Positions 25,563-33,975 are shown, counted from the first letter of the stretch. The stretch is 64,000 nucleotides of DNA from an uncultured Collinsella sp. (GCA_900768265.1 CAAGCF010000042.1:12802-76801), one strand, 5' to 3'. Numbers and translations: made by a program. The notes: generated from the sequence alone by a model not told the origin.

Positions 25563-26441
25563 GTGTACGATCGACGACTTGACGCTATTTCGGCCGCCGC
25601 GAAGCTGGGAAGTTTCTCGCGTGCCGCGGCAAAGCTGCGCGTGTCGACGCCGGCACTCGTCAAGCAGGTTTCGGGCTTCGAGGCCGAGTTCGGCATCACG
25701 CTGTTCGAGCGGTCGCACTCGGGCGTTAAGGTGACGCCGGCTGGTGCGCTACTGGTGGACGACGCGCGCTCGATCATGCGCCAGTCCGAGGACGCACTGC
25801 GTCGTGCCCGGCGTGCGGCGGGCGATGGCGGTGCGGTGCGCTTGGGCGTGTCGATGATGTGCCCGGGGCGCCAGACGCTGTCGATGTGGCCGAGTGTGCA
25901 CGAGTTGGAGCCGTTGCTGCGCTTTGAGATTGTGCCAGTGAGTGACCTCTACGATGAGCGCGAGACCGTCATGCGCAGTCTTGGTCGCGAAGTGGATGTA
26001 GTGCAGTCAAGTTTTTCGACCCCGCGCTGGGGCGATGCCTGCCAAAAGCTCCGCATCGTCAACGTGCCGTTTTATATCGACGTGCCGCGCACGAGCCCGC
26101 TTGCGCGCAAGACGCGCATTACGGTTGCCGACCTGGAGGGCATGCGCCTGCGCGTGCTCCGTCACGGCAACGACGCCATGGACAGCCTGCGCATCGACCT
26201 GTTGGCCGACGGCGGCGTGGACGTGATCGACGTAGACAGCTTTGACTTTGCGCTCTTTAACGAGGCGGAGGAAAAGGGCGATGCGGTGCTCACCTGCGGA
26301 GCGTGGTCGGGCGTGCACCCGGCCTTTGTGGGCGTACCGTTTCTGTGCGGCCGCGAGGTGCCGGTCTATTTGCACTACCCGCTCGAGCCCACCCTCCAAG
26401 TCCAAAAATTCGTCAACGCCATGGCCCAACTCCTCAAATAG
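25563..26441 (+). CDS. LysR-family transcriptional regulator
   Basis: 292 residues from GTG 25563, chosen because GGGAGA precedes it and the protein then begins VYDRRLDAISAAAKLG, aligning with the usual LysR start; GTG 25530 is an alternative. The winged HTH is SFSRAAAKLRVSTPALVKQVSGFEAEFGITLFERS. A substrate-binding-like domain follows (RLGVSMMCPG, then VVQSSFSTPRW). It is divergent from the SDR-MFS-Gfo operon and is therefore the likely regulator of it, responding to the transported compound or its product. Confidence 0.88.
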   Translation: MYDRRLDAISAAAKLGSFSRAAAKLRVSTPALVKQVSGFEAEFGITLFERSHSGVKVTPAGALLVDDARSIMRQSEDALRRARRAAGDGGAVRLGVSMMCPGRQTLSMWPSVHELEPLLRFEIVPVSDLYDERETVMRSLGREVDVVQSSFSTPRWGDACQKLRIVNVPFYIDVPRTSPLARKTRITVADLEGMRLRVLRHGNDAMDSLRIDLLADGGVDVIDVDSFDFALFNEAEEKGDAVLTCGAWSGVHPAFVGVPFLCGREVPVYLHYPLEPTLQVQKFVNAMAQLLK

Positions 26442-26560
26442 CTATCGTGTCGATGAGTCTTAATCCCCGTCCTAGAAAAATCATCTGGTAGAGTTGACCC
26501 TACGTGATTTACGAGACGCCATGCGCCACCTACTCTTTTGTCATTTGAGGGAGTGAATTT

Positions 26561-27652
26561 GTGAATACATCTGTCGCCAAGAAAGCCAGCCGGGCGGTGC
26601 GCCTGCTCATGATGGTGCTCACGACAGTTCTCATCTTCTTCTTTATCAATGTCATGCTGCTCGTCTCCGACATCCAGGGCACGGCGCGCGTGGTCAACTA
26701 CGCCGGTCTGGTGCGCGGCACCACGCAGCGAATCGTTAAGCTCGAGGACGCGGGCCAGCCACAAGATGACCTGCTCAAGGCTGTGGATTCATACATTAAT
26801 GGTTTGCGCTACGGAAGCGACGACCTCAATCTCGTCCGTCTGGATGATGATGAGTATCAGGCAAAGATGACCGAACTCGCGAGCTATTTTGACAAGCTTC
26901 ACACCGAGATTGCCCGTGTGCGCGAAATCGGCTACGAGAACACCGACATCATCGCCATGAGCGAGGAGTTCTTTGGCATTTGTGACGATGCCACGAGGCT
27001 TGCGGAGGACTACTCCCAGGAGAAGGCTACGGCGCTCAATCGCCTTGAGGGCTTGGTGATCATCGACATCATGGGATTGGTGGCGGCCTTTGCGGTTGAA
27101 CTTGTTCGAGCGGTGCGAACTGCCGCGCTCAATCGCGAACTGCAGAGCAAAGTCTATCTCGACGGAGCCACGGGACTGCCCAACAAGAACAAGTGCGAGG
27201 AGATCTTGGGGCAGGAGCAGTCTGTTTCCGCGGAGGCGCCCGTTGCGGTGTGCGTTTTCGACCTTAACAATCTGCATGCGGTCAATAACAGCTTTGGTCA
27301 CGAGAAGGGCGACGAATGCATCCGCTCTTTTGCCCGGCAGCTGGGGCGTGTGTCGTCCGAGACCTGCTTCGTGGGTCGCGACGGCGGCGATGAGTTTATC
27401 GCGGTGCTGTGGGATGCCGATCGAGCTGCCGTGGAGTCCCGTCTCGCTCGGGTTCGTGCGAATGTGAACGAGTATTCCGAGGCTCACCCCGACATGCCTA
27501 TTAGCTATGCGGTGGGCTACGCACTTTCCAGTGATTTTGATGAACCGCCTACGATGCGCGAGCTCTTTTCCCAGGCCGACAAAAACATGTACATCGACAA
27601 GAACCGCGTAAAGACAGCCGAGGCAGCCGGGCCGCAACACGAGGAACGGTAA
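26561..27652 (+). CDS. Membrane-bound GGDEF diguanylate cyclase-like protein
   Basis: 363 residues; GTG 26561 follows GAGGGAG. Helix 1 (RLLMMVLTTVLIFFFINVML) leads into an extracytoplasmic helical sensor of ~130 residues. Helix 2 (LVIIDIMGLVAAFAV) is followed by a GGDEF domain from about residue 200. The active-site motif is GRDGGDEF and the upstream Asp is in FDLNN, as needed for Mg2+/GTP. No RxxD inhibitory site is visible five residues before it (ETCFV). It would make c-di-GMP in response to an outside signal. No EAL or PilZ protein is in the window. The gene is monocistronic. Confidence 0.88.
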   Translation: MNTSVAKKASRAVRLLMMVLTTVLIFFFINVMLLVSDIQGTARVVNYAGLVRGTTQRIVKLEDAGQPQDDLLKAVDSYINGLRYGSDDLNLVRLDDDEYQAKMTELASYFDKLHTEIARVREIGYENTDIIAMSEEFFGICDDATRLAEDYSQEKATALNRLEGLVIIDIMGLVAAFAVELVRAVRTAALNRELQSKVYLDGATGLPNKNKCEEILGQEQSVSAEAPVAVCVFDLNNLHAVNNSFGHEKGDECIRSFARQLGRVSSETCFVGRDGGDEFIAVLWDADRAAVESRLARVRANVNEYSEAHPDMPISYAVGYALSSDFDEPPTMRELFSQADKNMYIDKNRVKTAEAAGPQHEER

Positions 27653-27718
27653 GCTTGCAACAGAGGACGGCTAATTTGGAAGCTAAAAAGCCCCGTCCCA
27701 AAAAGACTGCTACAAAAC

Positions 27719-27757
27719 AAGGCCCTGGCCAACCGGCCAGGGCCTCACTAACTTTTA
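27719..27757 (+). terminator. Intrinsic terminator after GGDEF gene
   Basis: A 10-bp perfect stem GGCCCTGGCC/GGCCAGGGCC with loop AACC is followed by TCACTAACTTTTATTC. It is 69 nt past the stop. Confidence 0.7.
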
Positions 27758-27789
27758 TTCCGTTCTAAACAACGGACTGATTGCGCGCA

Positions 27790-27895
27790 GGAGGTCTCCC
27801 AGGCGGGTCGGGGTGTAACTTCCGCGCGCAGTTTCGCAGCGAAGCGAGAATGTTTGAGCACGGAGGTTACACCCCGGCCCGCCTGGGAGACCTCC
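27790..27895. repeat. Long-stem palindromic element (35-bp stem)
   Basis: Arms 27790-27824 and 27861-27895 pair over 35 bp with two G.T pairs and enclose 36 nt containing TTCGCAGCGAAGCGAG. It lies between the convergent GGDEF gene and the ABC exporter, 16 nt from the exporter stop. It could be a terminator for both strands, but the stem is much longer than needed. Confidence 0.8.
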
Positions 27896-27910
27896 GTGGA
27901 ACAAGCCTAT

Positions 27911-29830
27911 CTACTCGAGCTCAAATGCACCCGTGTACAGCTGGTAGTAATACCCGCGCTTGGCGATCAGTTCGTCGTGGTTGCCGCGCTCGATGATGCG
28001 GCCGTGGTCCAGGCAGATGATTGCGTCGGAGTTGCGCACGGTGGACAGACGGTGCGCGATGACAAACGTCGTGCGGCCTTCCATGAGCTTGTCCATGCCG
28101 GCTTGCACGATAGCCTCGGTGCGGGTGTCGATGGAGCTCGTGGCCTCGTCCAGAATCATCGCCGGCGGATCGGCGACGGCGGCGCGTGCGATCGAAATCA
28201 GCTGGCGCTGGCCCTGCGACAGCTGGGCGCCGTTGCCGGTGAGCATCGTGTCGTAGCCGTCGGGCAGTCGGGTGATAAAGTCGTCGGCGCCCGCGAGCTT
28301 GGCTGCCGCGATGCACTCCTCGTCGGTGGCGTCCAGGTTGCCGTAGCGGATGTTATCCATCACGGTGCCGGTGAACAGGTTCACGTCCTGCAGTACCACG
28401 CCCAGCGAGCGGCGCAGATCGGCCTTGCGGATCTTGTTGACGTTGATGCCGTCGTAGCGAATCTTGCCGTCGGCGATGTCATAGAAGCGGTTGATGAGGT
28501 TGGTGATGGTCGTCTTACCGGCACCGGTGGCGCCGACAAACGCGACCTTCTGGCCCGGCTTGGCAAACACGGACACGCCGTGCAGCACCTCGTGGTCGGG
28601 CGTGTAGCCAAAGTCGACGTTGTCCATGACCAGGTCGCCGCGCAGCGGTACGTACTCGATCTCGCCGGTTGCGCGGTGCGGATGTTTCCACGCCCACATG
28701 CCGGTGTGGTGGTCGGCCTCCTCGAGCTGCCAGGTATCGGGGTTCACCTGCGCGTTGACGAGCGTCACGTAGCCTTCGTCGGTCTCGGGCTTCTCGTCGA
28801 TGAGCTCAAAGATGCGGTCGGCGCCGGCGAGGCCCATGACCACGGCGTTGATCTGCTGCGAGATTTGACCAATCTGTCCGCAGAACTGCTTGGTCATGTT
28901 GAGGAACGGCACCACGACGGCGATGGACAGCGCCATGCCCGAGATGCTCAGGTTGGGCACGCCCAGCGCCAGGAAAATGCCGCCTGCCAGTGCGACCAGC
29001 ACGTAGAGCAGGTTGCCCAGGTTCATAAGGATGGGCATGAGGATGTTGGCGTACATGTTGGCCATCTGCGAGACCTCGAAGAGCTTTTCGTTGCGCTCGT
29101 CAAAATCGGCCTCGGCGGCAGACTCGTGGCAGAATGCCTTGACGACCTTCTGGCCGTTCATGACTTCCTCGATATGGCCCTCGACCACGCCGAGCTCGGT
29201 CTGCTGCGCAATAAAGAAGCGCGCGGAGTTGGAGCCGAGCAGCTTGGTCATAAAGGTCATAAAGGCGACGCCGGCCACAATGACCAGGCACATCCACACG
29301 CTGTAGTACAGCATGATAAAGAACACCGTGACGATGACGATGGTCGTCATAAGCAGGTTGGGCAGCGACTGGCTGATCATCTGGCGCAGCGTGTCGATGT
29401 CGTTGGTGTAGTGGCTCATGATGTCGCCGCGCTGGTGCGTGTCGAAGTAGCGAATCGGCAGGTCCTGCATGCGGTTGAACATCTTCTCGCGCAGCTTCTC
29501 GAGTGAGCCCTGCGTGACGATGGCCATGGCGCGGTTCCAGAACAGTGAGGACAGGATGCCGACGCCGTAGATGCAGGCGAGGGTGGTCACGAGCTGTGCG
29601 ATCTTGGGCTGTGCGGCTTCCCAATCGCCCGACTGCCACGATTCGCTAATAATCTGCAGGGCGCTCTGAAGGAAGGTCGCGCCGATGGAGTTGATGATGG
29701 CGCAGAGCACCACGCCGACGACGACGAGGGGCAAAAGCACGGGGTAGAAGCCAAAGAGCGTCTTGATGAGGCGCGACATGGTGCCGCCCTTGCGGTTGAG
29801 CGCGCGCTCGGCGGTCGTTGCCTTACTCAT
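27911..29830 (-). CDS. ABC exporter half-transporter, canonical nucleotide site
   Basis: 639 residues. ATG 29830 (MSKATTAERALN) follows GGAGGCGAGG and overlaps the upstream gene by 8 nt. The N-terminal membrane domain has six helices. The ATPase domain has Walker A VGATGAGKTTITN, signature QLSQGQRQ, Walker B MILDEATSS with catalytic Glu, and the switch His in VIAHRLST. An insertion of ~60 residues (PDTWQLEEADHHTGMWAWKH) precedes the ATPase domain. It pairs with the preceding gene to form a heterodimeric exporter of the BmrCD/TM287-288 type, probably for drugs or lipids. It is the last gene of the MarR-controlled operon. Confidence 0.92.
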   Translation of the reverse strand: MSKATTAERALNRKGGTMSRLIKTLFGFYPVLLPLVVVGVVLCAIINSIGATFLQSALQIISESWQSGDWEAAQPKIAQLVTTLACIYGVGILSSLFWNRAMAIVTQGSLEKLREKMFNRMQDLPIRYFDTHQRGDIMSHYTNDIDTLRQMISQSLPNLLMTTIVIVTVFFIMLYYSVWMCLVIVAGVAFMTFMTKLLGSNSARFFIAQQTELGVVEGHIEEVMNGQKVVKAFCHESAAEADFDERNEKLFEVSQMANMYANILMPILMNLGNLLYVLVALAGGIFLALGVPNLSISGMALSIAVVVPFLNMTKQFCGQIGQISQQINAVVMGLAGADRIFELIDEKPETDEGYVTLVNAQVNPDTWQLEEADHHTGMWAWKHPHRATGEIEYVPLRGDLVMDNVDFGYTPDHEVLHGVSVFAKPGQKVAFVGATGAGKTTITNLINRFYDIADGKIRYDGINVNKIRKADLRRSLGVVLQDVNLFTGTVMDNIRYGNLDATDEECIAAAKLAGADDFITRLPDGYDTMLTGNGAQLSQGQRQLISIARAAVADPPAMILDEATSSIDTRTEAIVQAGMDKLMEGRTTFVIAHRLSTVRNSDAIICLDHGRIIERGNHDELIAKRGYYYQLYTGAFELE

Positions 29831-31637
29831 GTGCCTCGCCTCCTTCCTGGGTCTGAGCTTGCGTTGTGGATGCCTCGGTGTCGGCCTCGACGGCCCCTTC
29901 GCCCTCGGCAGACATCTTGTTTTGCGAGGTAAAGGTCTCGCGGTAGATCTCGCTTGTCTTAAGCAGCTCGTCATGGTTGCCGATTTGCGCGATGCGGCCA
30001 CCTTCCATGACGATGATGCGGTCTGCGTCCTGCACGGAGCTAATGCGCTGGGCGATGATGAGCTTGGTCGTGTTAGGCAGATAGCTTGCCAGCCCTGCGC
30101 GAATCTTGGCGTCGGTCTTGGTGTCGACGGCGCTGGTGGAGTCGTCCAGGATCAAGATCTTGGGGCGACGCAGCAGGGCACGCGCAATGCACAGGCGCTG
30201 CTTCTGACCGCCGGAAACATTGGAGCCGCCCTGCTCGATCCAGGTGTCATAGCCCTTGGGGAAACCGTCGACAAACTCATCGGCGCAGGCCAGATGTGCC
30301 GCCTCGCGGACCTCCTCGTCGGTGGCATTCGGGTCGCCCCAGCGCAGATTTTCGGCGATGGTGCCGCTAAACAGCACGTTTTTCTGTAGCACCATAGCGA
30401 CCTGGTGGCGCAGCGCGTCCAAGTCGTAGTCGCGCACGTCCATGCCGCCTACGCGCACGGTGCCTTCGGTGGCGTCGTACAGGCGGGCGATGAGGTTTAC
30501 AAGCGTGGACTTGGCCGAGCCGGTGCCGCCGATGATGCCGATGGTCTCGCCGCTCTTAATGTGCAGGTCGATATCGTCGAGCGCCTGGCGCTTCGCATGC
30601 GCGGAATACTTAAAGCTCACGTGGTCAAAGTCGATGGAACCGTCGGCAACCTCGAGCACGGGCTCGGCGGGATCGGCGATCGTGGGCTCGGCGGCCAGCA
30701 CCTCGGTAATGCGGTGCGCCGATTCGTCGGCCATGGTCACCATGACAAAGATCATCGACAGCTGCATCAGGCTCATAAGGATCTGGAAGCCATAAGTAAA
30801 GATCGAGGAGAGCTGGCCCACGTCGAACAGCGTGCCCTGGCTCGTGATGATGAGCTTGGAGCCCAGGTAGATGATGACGACAAACGCGCCGTTGACGCAG
30901 ATGTTCATCATGGGGTTGTTAAAGGCCAGCAGTTTCTCGGCGCGGGTGAAGTCCATCTGGACGTCGCGCGCGGCGGTCGCGAACTTCTCCTTCTCAAAGT
31001 CTTCGCGCACATAGCTCTTGACCACGCGCATGCCGGTGACGTTTTCCTCGACGGACTCGTTAAGGGCGTCGTACTTGTGGAACACGCGCGAGAAGATGGG
31101 GCGCACCTTAAAGATGATAAAGAACAGTCCAAAGCCCAGTAGCGGAATGATGGCCAGGTAGACCATGGCGACGCTGCCGCCCATGATAAACGCCATGGTA
31201 AAGGCGAAGATCAATACCAGCGGCGCGCGCACGGCGATACGGATGATCATCATAAAGGCCTGCTGAACGTTGTTGATGTCGGTGGTCAGACGCGTGACGA
31301 GTGAGGAACTCGAGAACTCATCGATGTTGGCAAAGCTGAACGTCTGGATCTTGTAGAACAGGTCGTGACGCAGGTTCTTGGCGAATCCGCAGCTCGCATG
31401 GCTGCAGGTGACACCAGCCGCGGCGCCAAAAGCAAGCGACGTCAGCGCGATGAGCACCAAAAAGCCTGCGGTGGGAAGCATCTCGGCTACGGTGGCGCCG
31501 TCTTTGATAGCGTCGATCAGGTTGGCGGTGATAAATGGAATCAGCATCTCGCAGAGCACCTCGCCAAGCACGAGCAGCGGCGTGGCAACAGTGACTTTCA
31601 TATAGTCGCGGATGCTTCCCATGAGGGTTTTAATCAT
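29823..31637 (-). CDS. ABC exporter half-transporter, degenerate nucleotide site
   Basis: 604 residues. The ATG overlaps the end of the marR-type gene by 8 nt (ATGATTAA), and its own stop overlaps the next gene by 8 nt (ATGAGTAA). There are six membrane helices, then an ATPase with Walker A GGTGSAKSTL, signature NVSGGQKQR, Walker B LILDDSTSAVD and IIAQRISS. The catalytic Glu after Walker B is Asp and the switch His is Gln. This is the usual degenerate half of heterodimeric exporters. A C-terminal tail of ~40 residues is rich in Glu, Thr and Gln. Confidence 0.92.
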   Translation of the reverse strand: MIKTLMGSIRDYMKVTVATPLLVLGEVLCEMLIPFITANLIDAIKDGATVAEMLPTAGFLVLIALTSLAFGAAAGVTCSHASCGFAKNLRHDLFYKIQTFSFANIDEFSSSSLVTRLTTDINNVQQAFMMIIRIAVRAPLVLIFAFTMAFIMGGSVAMVYLAIIPLLGFGLFFIIFKVRPIFSRVFHKYDALNESVEENVTGMRVVKSYVREDFEKEKFATAARDVQMDFTRAEKLLAFNNPMMNICVNGAFVVIIYLGSKLIITSQGTLFDVGQLSSIFTYGFQILMSLMQLSMIFVMVTMADESAHRITEVLAAEPTIADPAEPVLEVADGSIDFDHVSFKYSAHAKRQALDDIDLHIKSGETIGIIGGTGSAKSTLVNLIARLYDATEGTVRVGGMDVRDYDLDALRHQVAMVLQKNVLFSGTIAENLRWGDPNATDEEVREAAHLACADEFVDGFPKGYDTWIEQGGSNVSGGQKQRLCIARALLRRPKILILDDSTSAVDTKTDAKIRAGLASYLPNTTKLIIAQRISSVQDADRIIVMEGGRIAQIGNHDELLKTSEIYRETFTSQNKMSAEGEGAVEADTEASTTQAQTQEGGEAHE

Positions 31638-32136
31638 CCAGTTCCTCCCAGGTTACGCGGATTTTATCGAGCATTTCAGCGAGGTCCTCGCGCTCGTCGT
31701 GGGTGAGCGCGCTAAAGGCCTGCTCTCTAAAGCGAATGCGGGCCGCCTGCTCTACGTGGGCCTTTTCCCATCCCGCTTCGGTCAGGCGAATGGTGAGCTG
31801 CCGCCGGTCTTTGGGATTGCGGCTGCGCTCGATAAGGCCGGCGCATTCGATCTTGGAGAGAATCTCGGAAAGCGAACCGGGCTTAAGATCAAAGTGCAGG
31901 CCTAGTTCCTGCTGTGACATCTCGCCGTTTGGCTGCTTGGCGAGCAAGCAGACGATGGGGGCCTTTCCCGAGGCGCCGCCGCCGTGAAAGTGCAGAAAGT
32001 GGCCGCAGAAGCCCAGCCCGTTTAGGATGTGCTTGGCGAGCGCGTCTGATTGGGACTGTGCCGCGGGCGCATCTGCGGGTTCATGGGGGTCGCCGCCCGG
32101 CGTGTGGGGGCAGAGGCCGATGTGGTCATCGCACAT
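31630..32136 (-). CDS. MarR-family transcriptional regulator of the ABC exporter
   Basis: 168 residues; ATG 32136 follows AAAGGAG. The winged helix has MSQQELGLHFDLKPGSLSEILSKIECAGLIERSRNPKDRRQLTIRLTEAG, shown here only to mark residues ~80-130, with the wing RNPKDRRQ. The N-terminal ~50 residues are rich in His and Cys (MCDDHIGLCPH, FCGHFLHFHGG), which is unusual and might bind metal. It is the first gene of the operon with the exporter. The palindrome at 32153-32188 just upstream is its probable operator, so it likely represses itself and the exporter. Confidence 0.88.
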   Translation of the reverse strand: MCDDHIGLCPHTPGGDPHEPADAPAAQSQSDALAKHILNGLGFCGHFLHFHGGGASGKAPIVCLLAKQPNGEMSQQELGLHFDLKPGSLSEILSKIECAGLIERSRNPKDRRQLTIRLTEAGWEKAHVEQAARIRFREQAFSALTHDEREDLAEMLDKIRVTWEELDD

Positions 32137-32152
32137 GGTGTCGCTCCTTTCT

Positions 32153-32188
32153 TTAGTTAGGTAGTGCAATTGTTTTGTGCCTAACTAA
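32153..32188. promoter_or_regulatory. Probable MarR operator
   Basis: TTAGTTAGG (32153-32161) and its exact complement CCTAACTAA (32180-32188) are separated by 18 nt and lie 17 nt before the start of the marR-type gene. Autoregulation through such a site is normal for MarR operons. The arms are AT-rich against a GC-rich background. Confidence 0.65.
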
Positions 32189-32232
32189 TTTAGGAGTGCA
32201 AGAAATAAATGTCAAGGTACCAAACTTATTAA

Positions 32233-32297
32233 GTTACGGCGTTTTACCAAACGCCGTAACCGCTCGATGCTGCAAACGCTCCTAAGCGGCAATCTGA
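32233..32297. repeat. Hairpin-plus-tail element, copy 2 (truncated)
   Basis: A 12-bp perfect stem GTTACGGCGTTT/AAACGCCGTAAC with loop TACC is followed by CGCTCGATGCTGCAAA and CGCTCCTAAGCGGCAATCTGA. It matches the start of the fuller copy at 43766-43904, but the right arm of the second stem is missing. Confidence 0.75.
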
Positions 32298-32430
32298 TCC
32301 CTTGGGGACGAAGGAAAAGGTATCGTTTTGGGCTGCGATGATGCCTTTCGAAGCGGCCTTGCCAAAAACCATGCCTAATTACTACGATGAATCCAGCATC
32401 GCTGACCACAACAGCTGTTTCTGAAAAAAC

Positions 32431-32509
32431 GCAAGCTATCTACCTGCGGTTTTGTTGGAGAGAAATTCGTTGTGGTTGGAGGCGGGCGGTTAAACGTAGT
32501 AAATAGGCA
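32431..32509. repeat. Dispersed 79-bp repeat, copy B
   Basis: Same length as, and about three quarters identical to, 21756-21834; shared blocks are TCTACCTGCGGTTTT, GAAATTCG and GGTTAAACGTAGTA. It lies in the 508-nt gene-free stretch 32189-32696, which also carries copy 2 of the hairpin-plus-tail element at 32233. I see no gene in that stretch. Confidence 0.7.
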
Positions 32510-32696
32510 TAGTTTTGAAATGGCGCTATATGAGTAGCATCAACTAGGCCGCTATGGAGCAAACAGCCCCCATTTCCGAAACCTTTCCGCAACAATTTGC
32601 CCTTCGTACCGCTCGCCTCCGCCCACAACGCCTCCTGCGCTACACTTAGTCGCACTGTGGCGCTGCTGCGCTGTGCCCGAAACAAGGGAGACCCTC

Positions 32697-33521
32697 ATGA
32701 AGAACACTCAGCTGCTGCTGATTAACGATATGTGCGGTTACGGCAAGGTCGCGCTTTCCGCCATGCTGCCGGTGCTGTCGCACATGGGCTACCGTATCCA
32801 TAACCTGCCGACGGCGCTCGTTTCCGACACGCTCAACTACCCCAAGTTCTACATCCACGACACCACGGAGTACGTGCGTCAGAGTCTTGCCATCTGGGAG
32901 GAGCTCGGCTTTGAGTTCGACGCCATCTCGACCGGCTTTATCGTGACCGAGGAGGAGACGCGCATCATCTCGGACTTTTGCCACCGCCGCGCGCAAAAGG
33001 GCACCAAGGTGTTCGTCGATCCCATCATGGGCGACAACGGTAAGCTCTATGCCGGTGTGCCCGAGTCCACGATTGGCCTTATGCGGCACCTGCTGGAGTG
33101 CGCAGACTACGCGGTGCCCAACTACACCGAGGCCTGTCTGCTCACCGATGCGCCTATTGCAGAGCAGATCACGCCCGATGAGGCCCGCGCCCTTGTGGAC
33201 GCCGTGCGCGAGCTGGGTGCCAAGTCGGTAGTCATTACGAGTGCCGTGGTCAATGGCACGAACGCGGTTATCGGTTACGACCATGTGGCGGGGGAGTACT
33301 TCACGATTCCATTTGAGCTCATTCCGGTCTATTTCCCGGGCACGGGCGACACGTTTTCGGCGGTGCTCGTCGGCCGCGTTATGGCAGGTTGGAGTCTGCA
33401 GCGCGCGACGTCCGATGCCATGCGTGTGGTTGCTGAGCTTATCGAGCGCAATGCCGACCAAGAGGACAAGTCGGCCGGCCTGCCCATCGAGGCCTGCCTG
33501 GATGTGATTGACCATGAGTAA
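32697..33521 (+). CDS. Pyridoxal/pyridoxamine kinase-like protein (ribokinase fold)
   Basis: 274 residues; ATG 32697 follows AAGGGAG. The N-terminus LLLINDMCGYGKVALSAMLPVL and the closing motif VYFPGTGDTFSAVLVGRV match the PdxK/PdxY branch of the ribokinase family, with GTGD containing the catalytic Asp. KVFVDPIMGDNGKLY and VPNYTEACLLTD are also typical. It would phosphorylate vitamin B6 vitamers in the cytosol. Related ThiD-type kinases act on hydroxymethylpyrimidine, so the substrate is not certain. Its stop overlaps the next gene by 8 nt. Confidence 0.85.
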   Translation: MKNTQLLLINDMCGYGKVALSAMLPVLSHMGYRIHNLPTALVSDTLNYPKFYIHDTTEYVRQSLAIWEELGFEFDAISTGFIVTEEETRIISDFCHRRAQKGTKVFVDPIMGDNGKLYAGVPESTIGLMRHLLECADYAVPNYTEACLLTDAPIAEQITPDEARALVDAVRELGAKSVVITSAVVNGTNAVIGYDHVAGEYFTIPFELIPVYFPGTGDTFSAVLVGRVMAGWSLQRATSDAMRVVAELIERNADQEDKSAGLPIEACLDVIDHE

Positions 33522-33843
33522 TGCTGGCGAGGGCGGCATCAAGCCTGCGGGCGAGAACAAGCCGCTCGGCGCGCCGCGTGGCAAGCGTCCGCGTATCCGC
33601 GTGAGCTGCGTGGACCAGCTGGGTGCGTGCCGCTGCCACCATGGTCACAAGCCGGGCGACGTTTTTGACTTCGACCGCGACCGCGGCAAGATGTGCGCCA
33701 TGGCCTGCCATGTGGGCTTTCCCTATATCGATATCCTGCGCTATGGCGGAACCGTGCCTGGCAACGAGCCCGGCACGGCAAAGTTCTGCTGCCCCGAAGT
33801 CGATACACTGAACGTCTGGCTTGCCGAGATCGTTGACGAGTAG
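33514..33843 (+). CDS. TIGR04076-type Cys-rich small protein
   Basis: 109 residues; ATG 33514 overlaps the upstream kinase by 8 nt (ATGAGTAA). A charged, proline-rich 30-residue start is followed by VSCVDQLGACRCHHGHKPGD, MCAMACHVGFPYIDILRYGG and KFCCPEVDT. Seven or more Cys and a Cys-His cluster suggest metal or redox binding. It resembles the uncharacterised TIGR04076 family; function is unknown. Tight coupling to a B6 kinase-like gene is a clue but not proof. Confidence 0.7.
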   Translation: MSNAGEGGIKPAGENKPLGAPRGKRPRIRVSCVDQLGACRCHHGHKPGDVFDFDRDRGKMCAMACHVGFPYIDILRYGGTVPGNEPGTAKFCCPEVDTLNVWLAEIVDE

Positions 33844-33845
33844 TC

Positions 33846-33938
33846 GAGCGTGGATTTTCTCCCGTTTAGAGCGTACTTGAGCGCTCAAAGTGGGAGATTG
33901 TCCACGCTCAATTTGTATGCGGGAGATTATCCACGCTC
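33846..33938. repeat. Three-arm repeat with alternative hairpins
   Basis: GAGCGTGGATTTTCTCCC (33846-33863) can pair with either GGGAGATTGTCCACGCTC (33892-33909) or GGGAGATTATCCACGCTC (33921-33938), with 2-3 mismatches in the middle. A small palindrome TTGAGCGCTCAA lies inside. It sits between convergent genes, 3 nt after the Cys-rich protein. Confidence 0.7.
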
Positions 33939-33975
33939 ATTTCGCGCCGAAGACGTGGCCCGCGACCTCGCTTGC

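Noticed and set aside
27854..29506. Plus-strand open frame opposite the ABC exporter gene
   Set aside because: Low-complexity His/Val/Asp mirror translation; starts inside the palindromic element.
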